Source: S5-327 sp965200975
GTDB lineage: Bacteria; Chloroflexota; Dehalococcoidia; Lucifugimonadales; Australimonadaceae
Direction: 5' to 3'
Length of the DNA: 64,000 bases
Assembly (NCBI GenBank): GCA_965200975.1
Contig: OZ241740.1
Coordinates: forward strand, 1,240,001 to 1,304,000
In this document: positions 35,120-42,395 of the stretch, in pieces
How the letters are laid out: each line of letters starts with the position of its first letter
How positions within the stretch are numbered: the first letter of the stretch is position 1
Made by a program: the position numbers and the translations under genes
The notes under the pieces: model-generated
Database searches by the model: none
What the model saw: the letters and a program-made list of their open reading frames with translations, nothing else
What the model was told of the DNA's origin: nothing

Positions 35120-35131
35120 GAACATATGTTC
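35120..35131 (-). promoter_or_regulatory. LexA (SOS) box-like palindrome
   Basis: GAACATATGTTC is a perfect 12-base palindrome matching the GAAC-N4-GTTC core of Gram-positive-type LexA operators. It lies just upstream of the four-gene HTH cluster and within the divergent region shared with the XRE/ImmA-like genes. Confidence 0.6.
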
Positions 35132-35198
35132 GCCAAGAGTCCACTCTACTGCTGCGCGCTTGCTGTAGCAATACGCCAATGGCGCTGACACAGGGTTG

Positions 35199-35228
35199 TT
35201 GACCCAATCACTTGCTGTGACGTATCAC
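35199..35228 (+). promoter_or_regulatory. Possible promoter of the XRE/ImmA-like genes
   Basis: TTGACC and TATCAC are 18 bases apart, 50 bases before the XRE start. Nearby CTTGCTGT repeats (about 35158 and 35211) could be operator half-sites. Confidence 0.35.
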
Positions 35229-35278
35229 TGTCTGTACAACCTTGTAGCAGCATTCAAAGCAGTCGATAGGAGAACGGC

Positions 35279-35698
35279 ATGGACGCGCGGGAGGACCGGC
35301 AGACGGAGGACGCGATCGCAGGCGAGGACCTGAGCGCCATGCTGCGGCGGCTGCGCGGGACCCTCAGCCTGCGGGAGGTCACCGCGCGGGTGGGGGCGTC
35401 CAGCTCCTACCTCTCCCAGATCGAACGGGGAGCGCGCCGTCCTGGCGCTAACCTGCTGCGGAAGCTGGCGGCGGCCTACAAGGTTGACCCTGAGGAACTG
35501 CTGCGGCAGGCCGGACGCCTGGGGCAACCCGATCCTGCCTCGGAGGAGGCGCTCAACGTGGAGCGCGCCTTCCAGTACGTGATCGCCGACCCCGCCTTCC
35601 GGGTGGGCACGCGCCCGGACGGGCCCCTCACGGTGAACGCCAAGCGGTTCATCGTCGAGATGTACGAGCGCTTCACCGGCAGGAGGCTGCTGGAATGA
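35279..35698 (+). CDS. XRE-family regulator
   Basis: This 139-residue protein has an N-terminal Cro/CI HTH (SLREVTARVGASSSYLSQIE, then RGARRPGANLLRKLAAAY) followed by a helical tail of about 60 residues. AGGAG precedes the ATG. Its stop overlaps the ImmA-like gene (ATGA), so the two are one unit, as in ICEBs1-type ImmR/ImmA switches where the XRE protein represses transfer genes and the partner protease removes it on induction. Confidence 0.85.
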   Translation: MDAREDRQTEDAIAGEDLSAMLRRLRGTLSLREVTARVGASSSYLSQIERGARRPGANLLRKLAAAYKVDPEELLRQAGRLGQPDPASEEALNVERAFQYVIADPAFRVGTRPDGPLTVNAKRFIVEMYERFTGRRLLE

Positions 35699-36609
35699 GC
35701 GAACCCACGCTGCGCGGCTTCTGCAGCCGCCTTCTGGACGGCAGACTCCCGAACCCGGAGCAGATGGCGGCGCGGTTCGTGGCGCATTTCGGGGTCTCGC
35801 CGCGCCCCAGCCTGGAGGAGCTGACGCTGCTCCTGGAGCGCGGGGGGTTCGGGACGCTCAGCGGCGGCCCGCTGGAGGGATTGAAGGGCGTTCACGCCAG
35901 CGCTCGGGACGGCGGCTACAACATCTTCTTCCGGGACGACCTCGGCGACGGGGCGCGCCGGCATACGGCGCTGCACGAGGCGTTCGAGATCATCCACGAG
36001 ACGCTGTCTGACGCCCTGAACCCCGGCGCGCCGCGGAGGATGGTCTGCCCGGAGGCGGACCGGTTCGCGGCGGCCGTGCTGATGCAGCCGAAACCCTTCG
36101 CGGCCGACGCGGAGGCGAGTGGGCTGGACGTGGTCGCGCTGCAGCGGATGTACGGCTGCTCCTACGTCTCGGTGACGCTCCGGCTTGCGGAGGCGCTGCG
36201 GAAGCCCCCGCTGCTGACGGCGCTCTATGAGCGGGCGGAGCCCGGCCGTCCGGAGGAGTGGAATGCGTGCGCGGCGCTGCGGGCCAAGGCGGTCCGGCGC
36301 ACCCAGGGATTTGGGACGCCCCATTCGCCGCTGCTCCACGGCGCGGGAGGGAGGATGCTGCAGCGGGGCAGGCCCATGCCCGCCGGATCGCTGGCGGTGC
36401 GGGCTGCGGAGACCGGGCAGCCCCAGTACGGCGAGGACGGCCTCGTTGCAGCTTCGGCGCGCCCCGTCCTGTGGGGCGGCAGGCTGGCCAAGGTCGCCGT
36501 CGTGGCCGTGCCGTATGCCGACCGGACGGCGCTCTGGCCTCGAGCGACATCAGGGGCTTCCCATCCGCGCCGCCACAGGGCAGCCTGTAGAGAGCAAGCG
36601 GTTCTGTGA
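35695..36609 (+). CDS. ImmA/IrrE-like protein with altered metal motif
   Basis: This 304-residue protein has an ImmA/IrrE-like context and shape: RHTALHEAFEIIHETL sits where the zinc motif HExxH is expected, and an EADRFAAAVLM helix follows, as in the family. Here the third ligand position reads Glu (HEAFE), so proteolytic activity is uncertain. A C-terminal extension of about 100 residues has GAF-like character (GSLAVRAAETGQPQYGEDG; GRLAKVAVVAVPYA), which suggests a sensor part. It is coupled to the XRE gene and probably controls that repressor. Confidence 0.7.
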   Translation: MSEPTLRGFCSRLLDGRLPNPEQMAARFVAHFGVSPRPSLEELTLLLERGGFGTLSGGPLEGLKGVHASARDGGYNIFFRDDLGDGARRHTALHEAFEIIHETLSDALNPGAPRRMVCPEADRFAAAVLMQPKPFAADAEASGLDVVALQRMYGCSYVSVTLRLAEALRKPPLLTALYERAEPGRPEEWNACAALRAKAVRRTQGFGTPHSPLLHGAGGRMLQRGRPMPAGSLAVRAAETGQPQYGEDGLVAASARPVLWGGRLAKVAVVAVPYADRTALWPRATSGASHPRRHRAACREQAVL

Positions 36610-36641
36610 GCAGACCAGAAATCCGGCAGGAGGGAACGGTA

Positions 36642-37205
36642 ATGGATGACCCTATCGCCCTGAAGACGCTCTCTCACTACTCAAACGTTCCGAACAAGGT
36701 CTTCTCGCTCGACTATCGTGTTCCATGCGACACCGATCACAAGCCCGGAGGGCTCTGGCTGAGCGACGAGAGCGATTTCGGATGGGCTCAATTGGTCTCG
36801 GAGCTAGAGAGGAGTGGACGAAGGGACTGGGCGGATGGCGGCGAGCGATGGAAGCACAGGCGCGACTTCAAAATAGATCCAGGTGAACTCGCGCATATAC
36901 GAGTGCTCAAGACTCCTGACGACTTCCGACAGTTCGAGGATGACTACCGAGAGCCGCGAGCAAGGGAATGCACGGTTAACGGTAAGACAGAATTTGGGTT
37001 CCACATTGAATGGAGTCGAGTCAAATCCGATTACAAAGGAATCTTGATTACCCCATATCAACCTGCCCTGTCTCACAGGAATGGATCCTCAGGGTTGCAC
37101 TGGTACCGGTTTGACTGCGCCAGCGGATGCTTTTGGAACATATCATGCTTGCTTGACGCCAATGGGCGAAGGCTCATGAAGATGAACAGGCAGCGACAAG
37201 AGTGA
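36642..37205 (+). CDS. Cargo protein of unknown function
   Basis: This 187-residue protein is visibly lower in GC than its neighbours. The N-terminus (LSHYSNVPNKVF, then HKPGGLWLSDESDFGW) resembles a recurring set of short phage and island proteins without an agreed function. The rest is mixed alpha/beta with several Trp. The ATG at 36642 has GGAGGGA upstream; a GTG at 36606 overlapping the previous stop is an alternative. Its slot between the regulators and the integrase is one where elements often carry toxins or defence genes, but no catalytic motif can be named. Confidence 0.6.
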   Translation: MDDPIALKTLSHYSNVPNKVFSLDYRVPCDTDHKPGGLWLSDESDFGWAQLVSELERSGRRDWADGGERWKHRRDFKIDPGELAHIRVLKTPDDFRQFEDDYREPRARECTVNGKTEFGFHIEWSRVKSDYKGILITPYQPALSHRNGSSGLHWYRFDCASGCFWNISCLLDANGRRLMKMNRQRQE

Positions 37206-37220
37206 CAAGGAGGATGCAGA

Positions 37221-38855
37221 GTGAACAGCAGGATAGACCCCACCCTGATCCCCGCCGCGCTGTACGCGCGGGTCTCCAGCGACCGGCAGGACGTCGACCT
37301 CTCGGTGGCGGCCCAGCTGCGCGCCCTGCGCAACTACGCGGCCAACAACGGCTACATCGTCGCCCGCGAATATATCGATGAGGCCGAGAGCGGTCGCGTC
37401 GCCGACCGCCCCCAGTTCCGCCGCATGCTGGACGAGGCCGCGAAGCCCGACGCTCCCTTCCAGGAGATCCTCGTCTGGAAGTTCTCCCGCTTCACCCGGA
37501 AGCGTGAGCACGCCGTGGCCTTCAAGTCCATGCTCCGTCGCAGGGGCGTCCGCGTCGTCTCCATCACCGAGCATGCCGACGACACCCCGACCGGCAAATT
37601 GATGGAGGCGATCATCGAGAGCGTGGATGAGTTCTACAGCGAAAACCTTGCCCAAGAGGTGACGCGTGGAATGCGGGAGGCGGCCTCTCGGGGCTTCTGG
37701 GTGTCTCCCAAGGTTCCGCATGGCTACCGCAGAGCGCACGTGCAGGACGGGGCGAAGAAGCGCCCCCGGCTCGAGCTCAATCCTCCCCATGACGCCACGG
37801 TTCGCCGCATGTTCGACATGGCCCTACGCGGCAGGAGCGTCCTCGACATCGTCAAGACCCTCAACGCCGAGGGCATCCCGGCGCCGCAAGGACGACGCTG
37901 GCTGAAGTCGGTCGTGCACAAGATGTTGGTGAACGAGGCGTATACCGGCACGCTGGTCTGGGGAACCACCGCCAAGGACAAGGCTTCGCCGGTGCGTGTC
38001 GAGAACGCCTTCCCGGCCATCGTCTCGTCCCGGGAGTTCCGTCGGGCGCAGGGGTTGCTGAGGGAGAAGGCTCCCAAGGCCGCGCATCCCCGCCGGGTCG
38101 CCAGCCCCTATCTGCTCAGCGGCCTGGCCAAGTGCGCCGCCTGCGGCGGCGCCATGACCGCTTCGGAGGCCAAGGGCGGGAGGTACACCTACTACGTGTG
38201 CCAGTCGCTGCTCAAGCAGGGAGAGGGCGCATGCTCCACTCCTCGGCTCAGCGCTCCACGCTTCGAGCAGCTGATCATCAGTCAGCTCCGCGACCACATT
38301 CTCACCGAGTCCAACATCCGCGACCTGGTGCGGCTGGTGGATGAGGAGATGGATGGCGCGGCGCGCGAGGAGCGGCAGCGGCTGGAGACCATCGAAACTG
38401 AGCTTGGCGAGGTGAAGCGCCGGCTCATGCGCATCTGGGAGATCGTGGAGACCACCGACATCGAGATGGCTGACGCGGCAGAGCGCATCAGGGAGCACCG
38501 CGAACGGCAGCAGCAGCTGGAGGCGGCTGCCGAAGAAGCTCGCGCTATGCTAGCGGAGCGTCGACAGTTTCTGGACAGCGCCGACGTGGTGGCGGCCTAC
38601 GCTGCGGAGATGAGCGAGTTTCTGCGGAGCAGCGAACTGACGGAGACTAAGGCGTTTGTCCGGTCGTTCGTGAAGGAGGTCTCGGTCAAGTCGGGCAGCG
38701 CGGCCATCGTCTACACGATCCCCACGCCCAAGGACAGTCCTCTTGCTGGCGGAGACATCGCCGAGGTCGCCCTGAGCAGGGCCGTTCGCAGAACAGTACC
38801 CAGTGGTGGGGAAGGAGGGACTCGAACCCTCATGCCCGTAGGCACATGGTCCTAA
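37221..38855 (+). CDS. Large serine recombinase (element integrase)
   Basis: This 544-residue recombinase begins with the resolvase/invertase catalytic domain: ALYARVSSDRQDVDLS with the nucleophilic Ser near residue 17, and IDEAESGR. The recombinase domain (VPHGYRRA ... GIPAPQGRRWLKSVVHKML) follows, then a zinc ribbon (CAACGG ... YYVCQS) and a long coiled coil. Such enzymes integrate and excise phages and ICEs without host factors. GGAG precedes the start. The last 16 codons lie inside the tRNA-Leu gene on the other strand, so the stop codon may be supplied by the chromosome. Confidence 0.93.
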   Translation: MNSRIDPTLIPAALYARVSSDRQDVDLSVAAQLRALRNYAANNGYIVAREYIDEAESGRVADRPQFRRMLDEAAKPDAPFQEILVWKFSRFTRKREHAVAFKSMLRRRGVRVVSITEHADDTPTGKLMEAIIESVDEFYSENLAQEVTRGMREAASRGFWVSPKVPHGYRRAHVQDGAKKRPRLELNPPHDATVRRMFDMALRGRSVLDIVKTLNAEGIPAPQGRRWLKSVVHKMLVNEAYTGTLVWGTTAKDKASPVRVENAFPAIVSSREFRRAQGLLREKAPKAAHPRRVASPYLLSGLAKCAACGGAMTASEAKGGRYTYYVCQSLLKQGEGACSTPRLSAPRFEQLIISQLRDHILTESNIRDLVRLVDEEMDGAAREERQRLETIETELGEVKRRLMRIWEIVETTDIEMADAAERIREHRERQQQLEAAAEEARAMLAERRQFLDSADVVAAYAAEMSEFLRSSELTETKAFVRSFVKEVSVKSGSAAIVYTIPTPKDSPLAGGDIAEVALSRAVRRTVPSGGEGGTRTLMPVGTWS

Positions 38856-38887
38856 GCCATGCGCGTCTGCCGTTCCGCCACTTCCCC
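38807..38887 (-). tRNA. tRNA-Leu (UAG anticodon)
   Basis: This 81-base class II tRNA has a 7-bp acceptor (GGGGAAG / CTTCCCC), a D-arm with GGCGGAAC, an anticodon loop CTTAGGA (anticodon UAG), a long variable arm, and a T-arm GGTTCGAGTCCC. The discriminator A is at 38807 and CCA is not encoded. The element's integrase ends within its 3' half, which marks it as the likely attachment site. Confidence 0.93.
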
Positions 38888-39077
38888 GCGCGGCGCGTCT
38901 CTCGTAGCTTACAATACTGCTCCGCGGGCGGCTGCAACCTCGCTGCTCGGGCAGGGGGCGTGTCGCTGGGGCGAGTCCTCGCGCAGGGGCCGCCCGGACT
39001 GTAAAGTACATCTTTGGCGCGACTCCCTAAAGAGGGAGACGCCGCATAGCCGCATAGTGAAGAGAGAGGGGGCTGCG

Positions 39078-39905
39078 ATGGCTGTTCAGATCGCAAATGT
39101 GACGCTTGAGAACGCGGAAGAGAAGTTCGTGGAGATGAGCCACGGCGTTACGCGGTACATCGACGCGGGCGAGGGATTCCCGACGATTCTCGTCCACGGC
39201 GTGGGCTACGCGGAGGGCGCGCACAACTGGCTGCTGAACATCGGGCCGCTCTCGCAGCGCCTGCGCGTGATTGCCGTCGACGCTCTGGCGTGGGGCAAGG
39301 GCGAGGGGTGGCTGCAACAGGAGTACTCGTTCGCCTACCTGGTCGATTTCGTGCGGGAGTTCCAGGACGCTCTTGGCCTTGTGCGGACCAACCTTGTGGG
39401 GCACTCGATGGGCGGCTGGATTGCGTCGCTCTTCGGCTACGAGAGTCCTCACCGGCTCAACAAGCTTGTGCTCGTGGCGAGCGGCGGGGCTATGCCGCGT
39501 CAGCTGCGGAGTATGGTCGAGTTCAAGCCGCCGACGCGCGATGAGCTGCTGGCGGCGTTGCGGAGCCGTGTGAAGGCGGACGTCGATCTCGAGGCGCTTG
39601 CGGACTACCAGCATGCGCTGACGCAGAACCCGGAGCGGCTGGCGGCGTACCAGCGCGTGCTGAACCATATGAACAATATGGAGACGCGGAGCCGGTACAA
39701 CACGGTGCGCCGCTTCCCCCACATCCCCGTGCCGACGCTTGTAGTCTGGGGCGAGCGCGACGAGGTGAACGCGCTGGAGATGGGGCAGATGACGCATGAG
39801 GGCATCCCCGGCTCGAAGATGGCCGTCTTCGATTGCGGCCACTTTATTCCCACCGAGGCGCCCGACGAGCTGAACGCCGCGCTTCTCGAGTTCCTGCCCG
39901 ACTAG
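39078..39905 (+). CDS. Alpha/beta hydrolase (meta-cleavage-product-hydrolase-like)
   Basis: This 275-residue hydrolase has an oxyanion region (ILVHGVGY), the nucleophile elbow GHSMGG with Ser110, an acid in VVWGERDEV and a catalytic His in DCGHFIP. Length and spacing fit the MhpC/BphD-type C-C bond hydrolases as well as general esterases. Together with the neighbouring VOC, amidohydrolase and Rieske genes it suggests degradation of ring compounds. The ATG at 39078 is the first good start; upstream codons overlap the tRNA. It is the first host gene to the right of the element. Confidence 0.85.
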   Translation: MAVQIANVTLENAEEKFVEMSHGVTRYIDAGEGFPTILVHGVGYAEGAHNWLLNIGPLSQRLRVIAVDALAWGKGEGWLQQEYSFAYLVDFVREFQDALGLVRTNLVGHSMGGWIASLFGYESPHRLNKLVLVASGGAMPRQLRSMVEFKPPTRDELLAALRSRVKADVDLEALADYQHALTQNPERLAAYQRVLNHMNNMETRSRYNTVRRFPHIPVPTLVVWGERDEVNALEMGQMTHEGIPGSKMAVFDCGHFIPTEAPDELNAALLEFLPD

Positions 39906-39968
39906 CGCGGCGCCGGGGCCGTTGTCGTTGCTTGGGGCGCGGGGCGCGGGGCGCAGGACGGGCTGCGC

Positions 39969-40331
39969 CTACTCCAGCACGTCGATGCGGAAGAGCCAGC
40001 TGCCGGCGACGCGAGCGTCCAGCTGGTCGAGCGCGTCCTCTTTCTCGAGTATCTGCGCGAGGAGCGCGCGCTTCTCCTCCGGGTCGCGCACCGGGGTCGC
40101 GCGGACAGCGAGATCGCGCTCCACGCTCTGCTTGAGGTGGTAGGTGAACTCCGGGTTGGCGAGCAGGTTCGCCGCCCAGTCGCGCGTTCCCGGGTTGTTC
40201 GAGAGGTAGATCTGGCCGTCGATCTGGCGGAGCCGCACCTCCTTGCGGCGGGCGGCGCCGGTCTTGCGTCCGGTGGTTGTGATGTCGACCAGGCGGTCGT
40301 TTTCGAGCGCGTTGCGAGCGTCGGCGTCCAA
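39969..40331 (-). CDS. Deazaflavin (F420)-dependent nitroreductase family protein
   Basis: This 120-residue protein has the DDN-family start (VDITTTGRKTGAARRKEV) and YLSNNPGTRDWAANLLANPE. Members bind F420 or related flavins and reduce quinones or nitro compounds. It starts at TTG (40331) behind AGGAGG, the only start with a ribosome site. It lies between an alpha/beta hydrolase and a VOC protein in a redox and catabolic neighbourhood. Confidence 0.83.
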   Translation of the reverse strand: MDADARNALENDRLVDITTTGRKTGAARRKEVRLRQIDGQIYLSNNPGTRDWAANLLANPEFTYHLKQSVERDLAVRATPVRDPEEKRALLAQILEKEDALDQLDARVAGSWLFRIDVLE

Positions 40332-40377
40332 AGGGAGCCTCCTGCGTGGAGTTAGCGTTGCGTCGGCGCGCGGACTT

Positions 40378-40770
40378 CTACCGCGAGGCGGAGCTGGGCG
40401 TCGTGTAGGTGTGCGTGATGACCTCCCACACGTGGCCGTCCTCGCACTCGAAGTAGAAGCCGCGGCCCTGATGCTTGTAGTTGATCTCGCCGTCCGTGCG
40501 CGATCCCGGCCCGCTGCCGAAAGCGATCCCCTCGTCCTTCACGCGCTGCAGTATCGAGTCGAACTCGTCGTCGGAGGCGAGGAAGGCGTAGTGGTGGGAG
40601 CGCGGCTCGTCGGCGTTGTCGAAGTCGAGCGTGAGCTTGTCGTTGATCTTGACAGGCGCGAAGTGTCCCCAGGGGCCGTCGTAGCTCAGTCCGAAGATGC
40701 GGGCGATGAACTGAGCGGATTTCACCTTGTCGCGGGCAGGGACGATGGTGTGGTCGAGCTGAAGCGGCAT
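40378..40770 (-). CDS. VOC (glyoxalase/dioxygenase superfamily) protein
   Basis: This 130-residue single VOC domain has the metal-ligand-type positions in LDHTIVPARD and YFECEDGHVWEVIT. AAGGAGG precedes the ATG. The superfamily includes glyoxalase I, extradiol dioxygenases and antibiotic-binding proteins; which one cannot be told. It is in tandem with the F420-type gene in the same direction, so probably one transcript. Confidence 0.83.
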   Translation of the reverse strand: MPLQLDHTIVPARDKVKSAQFIARIFGLSYDGPWGHFAPVKINDKLTLDFDNADEPRSHHYAFLASDDEFDSILQRVKDEGIAFGSGPGSRTDGEINYKHQGRGFYFECEDGHVWEVITHTYTTPSSASR

Positions 40771-40921
40771 GAAAGGCCTCCTTACGTCAATCGCACGTCG
40801 TATTGGAGCAAGTACAGCATACGCCGACAGGCAAGCGCGCGTTAGCCGGCGTTCGGCTAACGGCTATGCCGCGGCAATGGTAGGCTACGGGCAGCGCTCC
40901 AAGCGCGCGGCAGGATTCACC

Positions 40922-41920
40922 ATGATCATCGATATGCACACGCACATAGTTCCGCAGGACTTCCCGTTCGCGCCGGAGCGGCCCTCGGGCGACGCCTTCC
41001 CCTCTATGGCGCCGAAGGACGCGGAGCGCTCGGCCATTATGATTGGCGGGCGCGAGTACCGTACGGTGCGCAACGTGTGCTGGGACGCCTCGAAACGCGC
41101 GGCGGAGATGATGGGCGAGGGGACGGACAAGCAGGCGCTGTCGCCGTTGCCCGAGCTGCTGATGTACCACCTCGACCCCAGGGACGGCGCCGATTTGGCG
41201 CGGCATCTGAACGAGACGATAGCCGGCATGGTCGCCGCCGAGCCCGACCGTTTCTACGGGCTTGGCTCCGCGCCGATGCAGGACATCGAGCTGGCCGTCG
41301 CCGAACTGCGCGTGATCAAGGAGCTTGGCCTGCACGGCGTCGAGATACGCTCGAACATCGAGGGGATGAGCCTGGGCGAGGAGCGGTTCCGCCCCTTCTT
41401 TCGCGAGGCGGCGGCGCTGGGGCTTGCCGTATTCCCTCATGCGAACCGCCCGACGTTCGCCGATCGGCTGGCGCACATTCCGGCAGTCGTTGCGGACGCG
41501 CCGTTGGGGTTCCCGATAGAGTCGGGGCTGGCGGGCGCCTCGATCATCTGGAGCGGCCTGCTGGAGGAGCTGCCGGAGCTACGGGTCTGCATCAGCCACG
41601 GCGGCGGCGTTCTGACGCAGCTGCTGGCGCGGAGCGACGAGAACTGGCGCACTCGTGAGCCGGTGCGGAAGCTTCTGCCGCGCGCGCCGATGGAGTACGC
41701 GTCGATGCTCTACTACGACGATATGGCGTTCGGCACGGCGCCCCTGCGCTATCTGATCGACCAGGTCGGGGCGAGTCAGGTGATGATCGGCTCCGACTGG
41801 CAGGGGGCCGGCCCCAAGTCGCCGTCGCCGGAGGAGGAGTTCGCGGCGCTCGGCCTCAGCGCCGACGAGCGCGACCTCATCGGCTGGCGGAACGCGCTGC
41901 GGTTCCTGGGGGCGGACTGA
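40922..41920 (+). CDS. Amidohydrolase-2 family metal enzyme (ACMSD-like decarboxylase/hydrolase)
   Basis: This 332-residue protein begins with MIIDMHTHIVPQ, the metal-binding HxH. It carries a conserved VEIRSNIEG strand, CISHGGG with a metal His, and MIGSDWQG with the catalytic Asp. This is the amidohydrolase-2 pattern seen in 2-amino-3-carboxymuconate-semialdehyde decarboxylase and related ring-fission enzymes. I placed the start at the ATG directly before the metal motif. The context of ring-oxygenases supports a role in aromatic breakdown. Confidence 0.87.
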   Translation: MIIDMHTHIVPQDFPFAPERPSGDAFPSMAPKDAERSAIMIGGREYRTVRNVCWDASKRAAEMMGEGTDKQALSPLPELLMYHLDPRDGADLARHLNETIAGMVAAEPDRFYGLGSAPMQDIELAVAELRVIKELGLHGVEIRSNIEGMSLGEERFRPFFREAAALGLAVFPHANRPTFADRLAHIPAVVADAPLGFPIESGLAGASIIWSGLLEELPELRVCISHGGGVLTQLLARSDENWRTREPVRKLLPRAPMEYASMLYYDDMAFGTAPLRYLIDQVGASQVMIGSDWQGAGPKSPSPEEEFAALGLSADERDLIGWRNALRFLGAD

Positions 41921-42097
41921 GGACGGACTGAAGGGCGGACCGAGGCGCCGCGTTCGCACTGAGACGCGCCGCGCGTCCGGGGAAGATTCCTGATTCCGGT
42001 ATGGGCCGGCCCGTCGTTCATAGCGGCGTCAAGAGCACAGCCTGCGGCTGAGCGAGAGGGGCGGCGCCCCTCACGGATGAGGCGGTGGGCTGCCTCT

Positions 42098-42343
42098 CTA
42101 TGCGCGGCTGTCGCCGGTGTAGGAGGACGTTCGCCCCGGGCCGACGAACCTGTCGCCGTCGACGGTGGCGATCTCCTCCGCGGGAAGGATTGCCTCCTGC
42201 CCAACCTCGGCGTCGGCGCCGCCCAGCACCTCGATGTAGCGCACGTTCGCGCTGGCGCCGTCGGCGCTGGCCTGCAGCAGCTCCACAACGTCGCCGCTCA
42301 TCGTCACGAGGCGCGCGCCGGCCTCTAGTCCTTGTACGTTCAT
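42098..42343 (-). CDS. Small hypothetical protein linked to the Rieske gene
   Basis: This 81-residue beta-rich protein (LVTMSGDVVELLQAS, EEIATVDGDRF) has no known family; the strand pattern resembles a PRC-barrel-like or small adaptor fold. It is 52 bases downstream of the Rieske oxygenase with a hairpin between, in the same direction. GGGAGA precedes the ATG. Confidence 0.6.
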   Translation of the reverse strand: MNVQGLEAGARLVTMSGDVVELLQASADGASANVRYIEVLGGADAEVGQEAILPAEEIATVDGDRFVGPGRTSSYTGDSRA

Positions 42344-42356
42344 CTCTCTTCTCCCG

Positions 42357-42385
42357 GCCCTCTCTCCCGCCGGAGGAGAGAGGGC
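42357..42385 (-). terminator. Hairpin after the first Rieske gene
   Basis: Arms GCCCTCTCTCC (42357-42367) and GGAGAGAGGGC (42375-42385) are perfectly complementary. It may terminate the Rieske message or set its ratio to the small downstream gene. Confidence 0.6.
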
Positions 42386-42395
42386 GCAGCGCGGT

